A DNA stretch of 30,564 nt, from the IMG/VR virus record IMGVR_UViG_3300048011_000188, positions 1 through 30,564 of that record. One strand, written 5' to 3'. Shown piece by piece: positions 13,510 through 23,235 of this stretch. Within the stretch, counting starts at the first letter, position 1, and every line of letters starts with the position of its first letter. The notes beneath the pieces were generated by a model. It did no database searches and had not been told where the DNA came from. It saw nothing but the letters and a program-made list of their open reading frames with translations. The DNA is from a virus. The position numbers were made by a program, and so were the translations under genes.

Positions 13510-16500
13510 ATGGAAAAAACCAATCTCAATGTGTCACCATACTATGATGACTTTGCAGAGAGCAAAGACTTTCATAGGGTTCTCTTTCGTCCAGGCTTTG
13601 CCGTACAAGCAAGAGAACTAACCCAACTTCAGTCTATTCTTCAAAACCAAGTAGAGAAACATGGACGCCATGTTTTCAAAGAAGGTACAGTGGTTATCCC
13701 TGGCGCCGTTGGTTTTACTGATGAGTTCTATGCTGTCAAGTTAGATTCGACACTGAGTGGTGCAGACATCTCATCTCAAATCCAAGACTATGTTGGAAAG
13801 AGAATCACTGGTACAACCAGTGGTGTCGTTGCAGAGGTAATCAAAGCTGACGCTGCAACAACTGATGATCCTATTACACTTTATGTAAAGTATATTAGAA
13901 CTGGTACGAATAATGTTACTACCGTTTTTGCAAACGGTGAAAGAATTTCTGCAAATGGAACAGTTGGTTCGTTTGGTTCTGGTGTAGACTCTGCACAACT
14001 GAATGCTACAAACGCAACTGCAATTGGTTCTGCTGCAAATATTGAAGAGGGTGTTTACTTTATTCGTGGACACTTCGTAAGAGTTGCTGAACAAAGAATT
14101 GTACTAGACAAATATACCAACACACCATCTTATCGTGTTGGACTTACAATTACGGAGTCTCTTGAAACACCAGAAGAAGATAGTTCTCTTTTGGATAATG
14201 CACAAGGAACTTCTAACGTAAACGCAAAGGGCGCTCACAGACTCAAGTTCACATTAACACTTTCCAAACTTTCCCTTACATCTACTGAAGATGATAACTT
14301 TGTAGAACTTATTCGTGTAGATCAAGGTGTGCTTCAAGTAAAGGCAAGAAACACAGAGTATTCTGTACTAGGTGAAACTCTTGCAAGAAGAACACATGAC
14401 GAATCTGGTGATTATACTGTTCGTGACTTTCAGTTTGATATTCGTGAGGCAGCAGACGATGGACTTAACAATGGTATCTATCCTCTAAACGCAACAACTG
14501 ATGACGGTGGTACTGCAACCGATGACTTGATGTCAATACAAGTATCGCCTGGCAAAGCATATGTTCGTGGATACGAAATTGAAACTATTGCACCAAGATA
14601 TATTGATATTCCTAAACCTAGAACTTTTGAAAACTACAATGGTTCTATTACTCCTGTTGAGGTTGGTAACTTTGTACAGGTAGATAAGGTTCATGGTGCG
14701 CCTGAACTTTCACCACAGATTGCTGGTGAGATTGTAGAACCATACAGACTTGTATCTTTAAGAGATACAAAGACTGCAACTCGTGGAACACCTGCTGGTG
14801 CTCACATTGGTTTCGCTCGTGCTCGTGCATTTGAACACTCTGAAGGTAGTACTGGTAGTGGTGTTCCTCTAACGGCATCTGGTTCTCTTACAACTTCAAA
14901 GTATAAACTATATATCTTCGACATTCGTATGTTCACAGACCTCACAATGTCTGCTGCTCCTTCTGCTCTCGTAACAGGTGCAAAGATTACTGGTGTCAAC
15001 TCTGGTGCATATGGTTATGTAACTTCTGCTTCAAGTTCAACTAAGATTGCACTTGGTTCTGTTGTGGGAACATTTACTCCTGGCGAGAAAATCACTTCAA
15101 CATCTTCAGCAGAAACAGACAAGATTGTTGAGAATAGTTCTAATGCAGATATTACTATTAGTGCAATAACATCTCATGCATTTGATGCTGTTAAACAAAT
15201 CTCAATGGACGATCCCGATACAGGTGACGCAGACTTTACAGCAGATACAATTCTAAATTCAAATGTATCACTTACTGGACTTGTAACATATGGTGGTTCG
15301 GGCACAGTAATCAACGGTTTCCAAACTGACTTTACTAACGAACTTCGTGTTGGTGATATTGTCGCTTTCCCTTCAGGCTCTGCTGGTGCCTTGGAAGAAA
15401 GAAAGGTTACAGCGGTAACAAACTCAACCACAATTTCAATTTCTGCTACTCTAAGTAATGGTATCACTTCAGTTTCTGCTACTAGAAAACGTGTGACAAT
15501 CACAGATCAAAACAGAAATATTCTTCTTCGTAAACTTCAGAAGAATGGAATCAAAACTCTCAAGACAGAGGGTAATGGTGGAATTTCAGATTCATCTGTT
15601 ATTATCAGAAGGTCATTTGCTGGTACTTCAAACAGTTCTGGTGTTGTGACTTTCAGTGCTAGTTCTAACGAAACATTCAATGCAGTATCAAATACTGACT
15701 TTGTTCTTATGGTTTCAGATGCTGGTTCTGGTTCTGGTGCTAATGGTGACATCATCAATCTAAATGGTAGTGGAGTTACTCTTAGTGGATTTGGTACAAA
15801 TGCTATTTCAATTACTGCTGCTAGTATTTTGGGTAACGGTGCAAAGGTAAGACTTATTGCAACAATCACAAGAACGATTGTCAACGAGAAATCAAAAACA
15901 AGAAATAGAATGCATCAAGTTCTGGTAGATAACAGTGCTGTTGCTAACTACGGACAGTCAGCAATCCATAAAGATATTTCACTTGGTGTCGCTGATGTTC
16001 ATAAATTATATGCAGTATTCGACTCAGAAGATGCAAGTGCAAACCCAACACTTCCACAGTGGACAGTTACAGGTGCAAGTGGTTCATTCACAAAAGGTGA
16101 ATTGATTACTGGTGGAACTACTGGTGCAATTGCTCGTGTGATTAATCCTATCTCACCTGTAACTTTCATTCCAGTAAATGCTATCGCATTCTCTGCTGGA
16201 GAAACCATTACTGGTGCAGAAAGTTCAGCAACTGCTACACTAGATACATTCACTGCTGGTTCTCGTGACGTAACAAATGACTTTGTTATGGATACTGGAC
16301 AAAGAGATAACTTCTATGATATTGGTAGACTAGTTCGCAAAGCATCTGCTATTGCTCCAACTGGTAGACTTCTTATTGTATTCGATTACTTCGATCACGG
16401 TTCTGGTGACTTCTTTACTGTTGACTCTTACAGTTCAATTAACTATAAAGATATTCCAATCTATACCGCTACTCGTGTTGATCCAGAGGTTGCAGAACCT

Positions 16501-19500
16501 ACTGGTGAATATGACTTGCGTGATGCTGTTGACTTCAGACCAAGAGTTGCGAATATAGCAACTAACACTCAGACTATTCAGAACCAGACAACTCATAAGA
16601 TTAATGGTATGTCATTTAACTTTGAATCACGTTCCTTCTCTGGAACTGGTGCTTCAACGATTGATATTCCAAAAGACAACTCTAACTTTGCTTATGACTT
16701 CGACTTCTATGTTGGACGTATTGACTCTCTATTCATTACTGCACAAGGTAAGTTTAAGGTAGTAAGTGGTACGCCATCTGAAGATCCGATTGAACCAAAA
16801 CCTCTAGACAATGCAATGCATCTCTGCAAGATTAATATGAATCCATTTATTCTTGATATCAATGATGCAGATTTTACACGGATTAATAATCGTAGATATA
16901 CAATGCGTGATATTGGTAAACTTGAAAACCGTATCAACAATATTGAATACTATACTGCTCTATCTCTTTTGGAGAAAGAAGCACAAGGTATCGAAATCCA
17001 AGACGCTAATGGACTTAACAGATTTAAGTCTGGTATCATTGTCGATAACTTCAAAGGACACGCAACTGGTGATGTTAAACATCCAGACTATCGTGCTGCA
17101 ATTGATATGCAGGCGGGTGAGTTGCGTCCAAAGTATTTTATGAAAGGTGTATCTCTTATTGAGGAGAACACTACAGATTCAGAAAGAACAAACGACCAGT
17201 ATCAAAGAACTGGTGATGTTATCACGCTTCCTTATACACACAAAACTACTGCTTCCCAACCATATGCAACCAGAGTTGAAAACCTCAACCCTGTATTGAA
17301 CTTTGCTTGGACAGGTGTTTGTGTACTATCACCATCTGGTGATGAGTGGTTTGAAGTAGAAAAAGCACCAGATATTATTATTAATAGAGAAGGTAACTTC
17401 GATAGTGTTGTAGCACAGAACAGAAATGCTATTGGTACTATTTGGGGTGCATGGCAATCACAGTGGGGTGGTACTATTATCTCTAGAACAGAAACCTTTA
17501 GGGAGGCCTCATGGGCTCGTGCTAGAGCGACAGTTCCTTTCAGACCTGTTATTAGAAGAACCACACTTACATCATCTGATGGTGGGCCTCTTGTAAGACA
17601 GGGTATAAGCACTCAAGTCATTCCACAGATTGATATGGAATCACAGGGTAACAGAGTTATATCTCGTGCGCTCATTCCTTTCATTCGTGCAAGAAATGTT
17701 ACCTTTACTGTCACTGGTATGAAACCTTTGACTAAAGTTTATCCATTCTTTGATAAGACTTTGGTTACTGCATATGTTACTCCAACTGGTGGTTCACTTG
17801 GTGGCAATTTGGTAACATCTGCTGCTGGTTCTGTTTCGGGAATCTTTTCTATCCCTAATCCAAACACAAGAGGTAATCCACAGTTTAGAACTGGTGATAG
17901 ATTATTCAGACTAACTTCTTCTGCAACAAATCAACAGACACCAGAACCAGAAACATTTGCACAGGCAATATATTCTGCAACTGGTATTCTTACTACAACA
18001 CAAGAGACATTTATTGCAACAAGAAACGCAAGAGTTGAAGTAAGGAATGTTGAAGAAACTGCAAACCCTGCTATTCGTGATGAAATAGTTGGTTGGTGGG
18101 ATCCGCTCGCTCAATCGTTTATGCCTCAGGCAGACGGTGGTGAGTTCATTACTAAAGTAGACGCTTTCTTCTCACAAAAGGATGAGGACTTACCAGTTAC
18201 TTGTCAGATTAGAGAAATGCAAAATGGATACCCAACCACAAAGGTTCTTCCATTTGGTTCTGTAACATTTGAACCATCACAGGTTAGTGTCTCTCAAGAT
18301 GCTTCTGTTCCGACAACATTTACATTCAGTGAACCTGTCTATGTGAAGAACGGAGTGGAATATTGTATTGTTCTACAAACAGATTCAAACAAATACCTTG
18401 CATGGATTTCACGAATGGGTGAAGTGGATGTCGGCGGTTCTCGTTTGGTTTCAGAACAACCATACCTTGGTGTTCTTTTCAAATCACAGAACAATACTAC
18501 TTGGACTGCATATGACTTTGAGGACTTGAAGTTTAATCTTTATCGTGCTCAGTTTGATACATCCAAGACTGCAACGATTACTTTGAACAATGATGTTCTG
18601 CCTGTAAAAACTCTTGATCCAAATCCGATTAGAACAATCACTGGACAAACTTTTGTTAAGGTTACACATCGTGACCATCATATGTATGATATAGATAACA
18701 ATGTTACAATCGCTGGGGTTTCCTCTGGTATTGGTTCAACACTGAACGGTGCTCTTGCTCAAGGACACACTACTAGTCTAAGTCTCACATCTTCTTCTGG
18801 ATGGCCTTCTTCGGGTACAGTCCATGTGAAGATTGGTAGTGAGGTAATATCAGGTACAATCTCAGGAACAACAATATCTTCTCTTACTCGTGGAGTAGAG
18901 GGTACAGATTCTGCTCACTCAAGTGGTGCTACAGTTGAGTTGTATCAACTTAATGGTATTCCTTTGACACAGATTAATAAAACTCATAGTGCAATTGCAA
19001 ACATTGGAATTGACTCGTACACTATTGCAACAACTGCTGCTGGTGGTAACTCGCCAGGAACAGGTGGTGGTTCTTCGGTAACTGCAACAGAGAATGCTTC
19101 AATGGACGTTGTACAACCTTTTGTTCCAACAATCGAGTTTCCAGATACCTCTCTAACTGCAAAGGTAAGAACTACAAGTGGTACTTCACCAAGTGGTTCT
19201 CAGAACTCATTTACAAAACAAACTCTATCACAGGCAAGAAGTATTCCTGTAGAAGATCATTACTACTTTGATAATCCACAGATTGTATGTTCTCAGGTAA
19301 ACGAGACAAACGAACTTGCCGGTGCAAAATCACTTAACCTTATTTACACTATGACAAGTCTAAAAGACAACCTGTCACCTGTAGTTGACTTGGATAGAAA
19401 ATCTATCGTTGCGATTGCAAACAGATTGGACAACATCGATCAGGCATCTGATTTGGGTGTTACTGCTCTGCAAGGAGATTATGTCAACCCGACTGATCCA

Positions 19501-19869
19501 GACGGTGACAACAATGAGGTTATCTATTGTACTCGTAAGGTTACACTTAAAACGCCTGCTAACTCTATCAAGGTATACTTGGATGCAGTCAAGTTTGACA
19601 CTGCTGAAATCCAAGTTATGTATAAGATACTTCGTTCTGACGATGCATCTGACTTTGATGAGATTGGTTGGAGATACTTTAACACTAACGGTCTACCAGA
19701 CACAACAGTAAACTCTTCTGTTGACCTTTATGATTTTGTTGAGAGACAATATACTGTCGATGGACTTGAAGAATTTATTTCCTTTGCAATCAAGATTAGA
19801 ATGCAAGGAACAAATAGTTCTGAAGTTCCTCGTGTCAAAGACCTCAGAGCAATTGCATTGGCGACATAA
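13510..19869 (+). CDS. Very large DUF4815-type baseplate/tail structural protein (2119 aa)
   Basis: The largest gene of the window. The N-terminus (NVSPYYDDFAESKDFHRVLF, RPGFAVQARELTQLQSILQN) is the DUF4815 signature, found in virion proteins of cyanophages and other marine myoviruses. It is likely a peripheral wedge or fibre-attachment protein around the gp10 position of T4. Repeated GxxITGxxSGAxA modules occur at nt about 13798, 14980, 16096 and 16198. A helical section with RRYTMRDIGKLENRINNIEY lies at about residue 1127. The C-terminal block includes DHYYFDNPQIVCSQVNET and LSPVVDLDRKS (about 1916-1960). No Shine-Dalgarno is clear before 13510, so translation is probably coupled to gp8, whose stop is three bases upstream. 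Confidence 0.8.
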   Translation: MEKTNLNVSPYYDDFAESKDFHRVLFRPGFAVQARELTQLQSILQNQVEKHGRHVFKEGTVVIPGAVGFTDEFYAVKLDSTLSGADISSQIQDYVGKRITGTTSGVVAEVIKADAATTDDPITLYVKYIRTGTNNVTTVFANGERISANGTVGSFGSGVDSAQLNATNATAIGSAANIEEGVYFIRGHFVRVAEQRIVLDKYTNTPSYRVGLTITESLETPEEDSSLLDNAQGTSNVNAKGAHRLKFTLTLSKLSLTSTEDDNFVELIRVDQGVLQVKARNTEYSVLGETLARRTHDESGDYTVRDFQFDIREAADDGLNNGIYPLNATTDDGGTATDDLMSIQVSPGKAYVRGYEIETIAPRYIDIPKPRTFENYNGSITPVEVGNFVQVDKVHGAPELSPQIAGEIVEPYRLVSLRDTKTATRGTPAGAHIGFARARAFEHSEGSTGSGVPLTASGSLTTSKYKLYIFDIRMFTDLTMSAAPSALVTGAKITGVNSGAYGYVTSASSSTKIALGSVVGTFTPGEKITSTSSAETDKIVENSSNADITISAITSHAFDAVKQISMDDPDTGDADFTADTILNSNVSLTGLVTYGGSGTVINGFQTDFTNELRVGDIVAFPSGSAGALEERKVTAVTNSTTISISATLSNGITSVSATRKRVTITDQNRNILLRKLQKNGIKTLKTEGNGGISDSSVIIRRSFAGTSNSSGVVTFSASSNETFNAVSNTDFVLMVSDAGSGSGANGDIINLNGSGVTLSGFGTNAISITAASILGNGAKVRLIATITRTIVNEKSKTRNRMHQVLVDNSAVANYGQSAIHKDISLGVADVHKLYAVFDSEDASANPTLPQWTVTGASGSFTKGELITGGTTGAIARVINPISPVTFIPVNAIAFSAGETITGAESSATATLDTFTAGSRDVTNDFVMDTGQRDNFYDIGRLVRKASAIAPTGRLLIVFDYFDHGSGDFFTVDSYSSINYKDIPIYTATRVDPEVAEPTGEYDLRDAVDFRPRVANIATNTQTIQNQTTHKINGMSFNFESRSFSGTGASTIDIPKDNSNFAYDFDFYVGRIDSLFITAQGKFKVVSGTPSEDPIEPKPLDNAMHLCKINMNPFILDINDADFTRINNRRYTMRDIGKLENRINNIEYYTALSLLEKEAQGIEIQDANGLNRFKSGIIVDNFKGHATGDVKHPDYRAAIDMQAGELRPKYFMKGVSLIEENTTDSERTNDQYQRTGDVITLPYTHKTTASQPYATRVENLNPVLNFAWTGVCVLSPSGDEWFEVEKAPDIIINREGNFDSVVAQNRNAIGTIWGAWQSQWGGTIISRTETFREASWARARATVPFRPVIRRTTLTSSDGGPLVRQGISTQVIPQIDMESQGNRVISRALIPFIRARNVTFTVTGMKPLTKVYPFFDKTLVTAYVTPTGGSLGGNLVTSAAGSVSGIFSIPNPNTRGNPQFRTGDRLFRLTSSATNQQTPEPETFAQAIYSATGILTTTQETFIATRNARVEVRNVEETANPAIRDEIVGWWDPLAQSFMPQADGGEFITKVDAFFSQKDEDLPVTCQIREMQNGYPTTKVLPFGSVTFEPSQVSVSQDASVPTTFTFSEPVYVKNGVEYCIVLQTDSNKYLAWISRMGEVDVGGSRLVSEQPYLGVLFKSQNNTTWTAYDFEDLKFNLYRAQFDTSKTATITLNNDVLPVKTLDPNPIRTITGQTFVKVTHRDHHMYDIDNNVTIAGVSSGIGSTLNGALAQGHTTSLSLTSSSGWPSSGTVHVKIGSEVISGTISGTTISSLTRGVEGTDSAHSSGATVELYQLNGIPLTQINKTHSAIANIGIDSYTIATTAAGGNSPGTGGGSSVTATENASMDVVQPFVPTIEFPDTSLTAKVRTTSGTSPSGSQNSFTKQTLSQARSIPVEDHYYFDNPQIVCSQVNETNELAGAKSLNLIYTMTSLKDNLSPVVDLDRKSIVAIANRLDNIDQASDLGVTALQGDYVNPTDPDGDNNEVIYCTRKVTLKTPANSIKVYLDAVKFDTAEIQVMYKILRSDDASDFDEIGWRYFNTNGLPDTTVNSSVDLYDFVERQYTVDGLEEFISFAIKIRMQGTNSSEVPRVKDLRAIALAT

Positions 19870-19870
19870 C

Positions 19871-20098
19871 ATGGCAGATTATATTCCAGTAGAAGAACAT
19901 AATAACTTGGCAAGAGATACACATTCTCGTGCGATTGTCAACACGGACTTGTCTGCTTATCAAGCAGCAGTTGCCCGCTCTCGTGTTGCACAAAAGAATA
20001 AAGATGAACTACGAGATGCAGTAAGAGACATAAATAACTTAAAGAGTGAAATGCATGAAATCAAAGACCTTTTATTGCAAATGATGGATAGAAAATAA
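19871..20098 (+). CDS. Small coiled-coil structural-region protein (75 aa)
   Basis: I start it at 19871, one base after the stop of the DUF4815 gene; the longer frame from 19721 lies inside that gene. The 75-residue product begins MADYIPVEEHNNLARDTHSR and ends with a likely coiled coil (LRDAVRDINNLKSEMHEIKD, then LLLQMMDRK). Similar small proteins lie among the structural genes of marine T4-like phages, where their function is not known to me. The stop overlaps the next start (TAATG, 20096-20100). Confidence 0.75.
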   Translation: MADYIPVEEHNNLARDTHSRAIVNTDLSAYQAAVARSRVAQKNKDELRDAVRDINNLKSEMHEIKDLLLQMMDRK

Positions 20099-20508
20099 TG
20101 GCAGATCGTAACGCACCAGCAAGTTTTACCTTTGAAGAGTGGAGAGTTGAGTTCAATCAACTGGCAACTGATGTCGGTGATATTGCAAATCTTCCTTCAA
20201 CTGTAAATGGTAATAATGTCACAGATGTTATTGAAGCAATTAAAGAATTGGAAAATGGACTTAGTTCTGTTCTCTTTCCAACTGTAATTGACTTTGATGA
20301 TTCTACTGGCGTGAACAGTGAACGAATCAAATTCGGCCTCCATGACGATTTACAGATATACCATGACGGAACAAATTCAATAATTAATCATACAGGCACA
20401 GGTGGACTACAGATAACTTCTGACTCTACAACTCTTACAATGCCAGTTTCAAGTGGTGTGATTGCTACTGAAGGATTTGGTATTGCTCTTGCGGTTGCGC
20501 TCGGGTAA
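20098..20508 (+). CDS. Short tail-fibre-like protein (136 aa), ends in ALAVALG
   Basis: The N-terminus NAPASFTFEEWRVEFNQLA, then TDVGDI, followed by the beta-rich KFGLHDDLQIYHDGTNSIIN pattern is frequent in phage fibre and virion proteins. The C-terminus IALAVALG closely matches ALAIALG at the end of the protein at 23236-23868, and the following gene of each is also paralogous, so this is cassette copy 1. Translation is coupled to the preceding gene. It is probably a fibre attachment or short fibre subunit; the exact role is unknown. Confidence 0.7.
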   Translation: MADRNAPASFTFEEWRVEFNQLATDVGDIANLPSTVNGNNVTDVIEAIKELENGLSSVLFPTVIDFDDSTGVNSERIKFGLHDDLQIYHDGTNSIINHTGTGGLQITSDSTTLTMPVSSGVIATEGFGIALAVALG

Positions 20509-20512
20509 TCAT

Positions 20513-20520
20513 TATAAATA
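20513..20520 (+). promoter_or_regulatory. T4-type late promoter (TATAAATA)
   Basis: Exact late box, ending 24 bases before the ATG at 20545, in the 36-base gap after the ALAVALG gene. It would drive the downstream fibre block. An AAAGGAAG ribosome binding site lies between box and start. Confidence 0.75.
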
Positions 20521-20544
20521 GATTAAACAAAGGAAGATAAAAGA

Positions 20545-20889
20545 ATGGCAAACAATTTTAAGAATGCATTTGCAACGAGTGTGAGTACCAACTCTAGTTC
20601 TCCTACAGATGTATATACTTCAAACAATGGATCTGCCTGTAACTCAATTCTTATCGAACTTGATATTGCAAACACAGGAACTTCTGCTGTTCAAGTAACA
20701 GTTCTTGTAAGAGACAGTAGTGCCAATGCAGCATTTCATATTATTAAAAATGCACCTATCCCTGTTGGTTCAGCACTTAAAGTGGTATCAGGACAAAAGG
20801 TTGTGTTAAACGGTAATGACAAAATTCAAGTGTACGCCTCTGCGGCAACTGTGGATGTGGTTGCATCAATTCTACAAGATGTAACATAA
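20545..20889 (+). CDS. Small beta-rich virion protein, paralogue 1 (114 aa)
   Basis: The product starts MANNFKNAFATSV and has a sequence of short beta strands (SILIELDIANTGTSAVQVTV; LKVVSGQKVVLNGNDKIQVY). It is paralogous to the protein at 23883-24218 (MANTFKNAATANV; TLETLAGQKYILEAGDILKV), matching over its whole length. It may be a jelly-roll or beta-sandwich decoration or fibre-tip protein. No signal peptide or catalytic motif is seen. The late promoter at 20513 lies directly upstream. Confidence 0.75.
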   Translation: MANNFKNAFATSVSTNSSSPTDVYTSNNGSACNSILIELDIANTGTSAVQVTVLVRDSSANAAFHIIKNAPIPVGSALKVVSGQKVVLNGNDKIQVYASAATVDVVASILQDVT

Positions 20890-20899
20890 GGGGTAGGTA

Positions 20900-21712
20900 A
20901 TGACTGATTCATATATTGGTATCAATGCACCAAACAGAATATCTGCTGCATTTCAGAAAGAAGATTTTCTTGGTTCTGATTTAAGCACTATTACTATTAG
21001 TGGTACTGCATACACAAACGCATATGCGTTGGATACAGATGTTGATGGTTCAAATACCGAAAACCTTCATGTGGTTCTGGATAATGTGGTTCAAGAACCA
21101 GACGTTGCTTATTTAATTCACGAGAACGCATCTTCCCAACCAAGAATTCTTCAGTTCACAAGTGCGGTTGCTTCATCAGCATCTATCTATGTAATTCACA
21201 GAGGTACTGGTTCAACATCAATGAAACCGCCTACAGGTTCAGTTGGTGCAGATGAACTTGCATCGAATCTAAAGTCATTCACCACAGACATATTTGCTGG
21301 TAACGGTTCAGCAACAGCATTCACTTTGACAGAAACACCGCCAAACGCAAACTCAGTTATGGTTTTCGTAGATGGTATTTTGCAGAAGGCAACAACTAAC
21401 TATGCTATCTCAGGAACAACCCTGACATTCACATCTGCTCCAGATAACGGTGCAGAGATAGAAGCAAAACACATGGGCATTCGTGGAGTTATCCGTAGAG
21501 GCCCAGATTACGTTTACGACTCATTTACTGGTGATGGTTCAGACACTACATTTACTCTAAGTAATGGTGGTGTTCCAACAAATAGTGCTTTTGTATTTTA
21601 CAATGGTATAGCACTTAAACCTTCAACAGACTATGCTATAAGTGGTTCTGTTTTAACAACAACTTTTGCACCAGTTAATGGTTCAGAAATTATGGTGAGG
21701 TATCAACTCTAA
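20900..21712 (+). CDS. Tail-fibre-like protein of three repeated beta modules (270 aa)
   Basis: The product consists of repeats of one module. The pattern is a Gly/Ser-Thr start (FAGNGSATAFTL; FTGDGSDTTFTL), then VFVDG or VVLDN, a YAISGT strand and a hydrophobic TSAPDNGAEI or FAPVNGSEI end. Three copies lie at residues about 21-95, 130-193 and 205-270. The same module is the N-terminal part of the proteins at 23236, 24230 and 26625. The gene is the third in cassette copy 1. Its TAA overlaps the next ATG (TAATG, 21710-21714). Probably a fibre shaft or adaptor. Confidence 0.7.
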   Translation: MTDSYIGINAPNRISAAFQKEDFLGSDLSTITISGTAYTNAYALDTDVDGSNTENLHVVLDNVVQEPDVAYLIHENASSQPRILQFTSAVASSASIYVIHRGTGSTSMKPPTGSVGADELASNLKSFTTDIFAGNGSATAFTLTETPPNANSVMVFVDGILQKATTNYAISGTTLTFTSAPDNGAEIEAKHMGIRGVIRRGPDYVYDSFTGDGSDTTFTLSNGGVPTNSAFVFYNGIALKPSTDYAISGSVLTTTFAPVNGSEIMVRYQL

Positions 21713-23205
21713 TGTCAAGTAATTCAAAATTAATCGCTGAAACCCAATTGGGTGGACACTCAGATCAAACTGGTGCATTGGATATTCCTGCTGGAACAAC
21801 TGCACAAAGACCATCAAGTCCTTCTTCTGGATATATCAGAATGAATACTACTCTCAACAAAATGGAGATGTATAATGGTTCTGCATGGGTAGGTGTAGGT
21901 GGTTCTGAATTAAGATTATATGCAGTGACCCCAACAACTGCTGCTGTAGCAAACACTTCCTTGAGTATTACTGGTGAAGGGTTTGTTAGTGGTGCAACTG
22001 TTCATTTTGTATCTGCCGCAACTGGTACTTCTACCGTTGCAGCAAGTGTTTCTTTTGTAAGTGCAACCAAATTAACTGTAACTACACCAACACTCGCAGT
22101 CGCTGGAGAACCTTGGTCAATCAAGGTAACAAATCCAGATGGTACAATTGCTGCAATGGAATCTATTCTAGACGCTGGTGGAACTCCAACATGGAGTACT
22201 GCTGCTGGTCAGGTTGGTGCTACTACTATGCAAACAGCCGCTTTTAGTACAACAGTTGCTGCGTCTGATCCAGATGGTACTGCTATTGTTTATTCGGAAA
22301 GTGGAACGGATGTTCTAACTGGAAGTGGTTCAGGTAAACTTGGATTTGCAATTAACTCAAGTACAGGTGCAATCACTGGAACAATGCCTTCATTGTCAAG
22401 TGACACAACATTTAACTTTACACTTGGTGCATCAGATGGAACAAACTTAACAACAAGAAATTTTAATATTGTTGGTCAGTCTGCAACACCAACAGTCAAC
22501 TATATCTATGGTGGTGTAGTCTCTTGTGTATACAATGGTACAGGACATGGTAGCGCTCATGCTTCATATGCTGGACAAACAGTTCCTTATGGTATTTACA
22601 ATGGCGACCAAACAAATGGTTATCGTAACAATGGATCTACAAACTACAGTAATACTGATAGGGCAGCATATAACAGTGGATATTCTGGTGGACATGACGG
22701 CGCACACACTCAAGGCACTAGTGAAATCTTTACTGCACAGGGTGCTCAAGATGGTCGATACTACTACCGATGTGGTGGTTCAGCTCAAACTGGTGTTGGT
22801 ATTTCTGTTGGTTGGTATTGGGGAAGAATGTATGTTCCGGCAGACCACGATAGAATAAGAGTAGAATTTTATGCACATAGTTATGCATCAAACAACCAAA
22901 CTTCTGGTGGTGACATTTATTTCGGGATGCATACAACTGTTTCACGATATGACTATGGATTTAGCGGTACAGATAATACTTCTAACGCTTCACCAGCAAG
23001 TGGTAGTTTAGCAAGATTAGGCGGAGGTGGTAGTTATGGTGGAAAGGCTACTGGAACAAGACAGTTTGATGCAAATATAAGTGCGTCTGTTATAAATGGC
23101 ACAAATCATCAATTTACTACATACTGTTCTGGTGGACAATACTCCAACAGTTATAATGAGTTATACAGAGTTGCAACTTATAATTCTGTTATAGGTCTTG
23201 CATAA
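21712..23205 (+). CDS. Tail-fibre adhesin with IPT/TIG-like and Ig-like domains (497 aa)
   Basis: The N-terminal cap GTTAQRPSSPSSGYIRMN, then MYNGSAWV (residues 29-60), is shared with the incomplete protein at 28642. Residues about 68-150 resemble an IPT/TIG Ig-like domain (LSITGEGFVSGATVHFV; WSIKVTNPDG). Residues about 155-256 resemble a putative-Ig He_PIG domain (FAINSSTGAITGTMPSLSSD; TFNFTLGASDG). The tip from about 265 to the end is rich in Gly, Tyr, His and Asn (YSGGHDGAHTQGTSE) and has no recognisable fold; it is the likely receptor-binding part. The start is coupled to the previous gene. Confidence 0.7.
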   Translation: MSSNSKLIAETQLGGHSDQTGALDIPAGTTAQRPSSPSSGYIRMNTTLNKMEMYNGSAWVGVGGSELRLYAVTPTTAAVANTSLSITGEGFVSGATVHFVSAATGTSTVAASVSFVSATKLTVTTPTLAVAGEPWSIKVTNPDGTIAAMESILDAGGTPTWSTAAGQVGATTMQTAAFSTTVAASDPDGTAIVYSESGTDVLTGSGSGKLGFAINSSTGAITGTMPSLSSDTTFNFTLGASDGTNLTTRNFNIVGQSATPTVNYIYGGVVSCVYNGTGHGSAHASYAGQTVPYGIYNGDQTNGYRNNGSTNYSNTDRAAYNSGYSGGHDGAHTQGTSEIFTAQGAQDGRYYYRCGGSAQTGVGISVGWYWGRMYVPADHDRIRVEFYAHSYASNNQTSGGDIYFGMHTTVSRYDYGFSGTDNTSNASPASGSLARLGGGGSYGGKATGTRQFDANISASVINGTNHQFTTYCSGGQYSNSYNELYRVATYNSVIGLA

Positions 23206-23208
23206 ATA
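23201..23208 (+). promoter_or_regulatory. Possible late promoter, one mismatch (CATAAATA)
   Basis: Seven of eight bases match TATAAATA. It overlaps the stop of the adhesin gene and ends 27 bases before the next ATG at 23236. Weak evidence on its own, but it sits at the start of cassette copy 2. Confidence 0.35.
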
Positions 23209-23235
23209 GATATGAAAAACAAAGGTAGAAACTAA

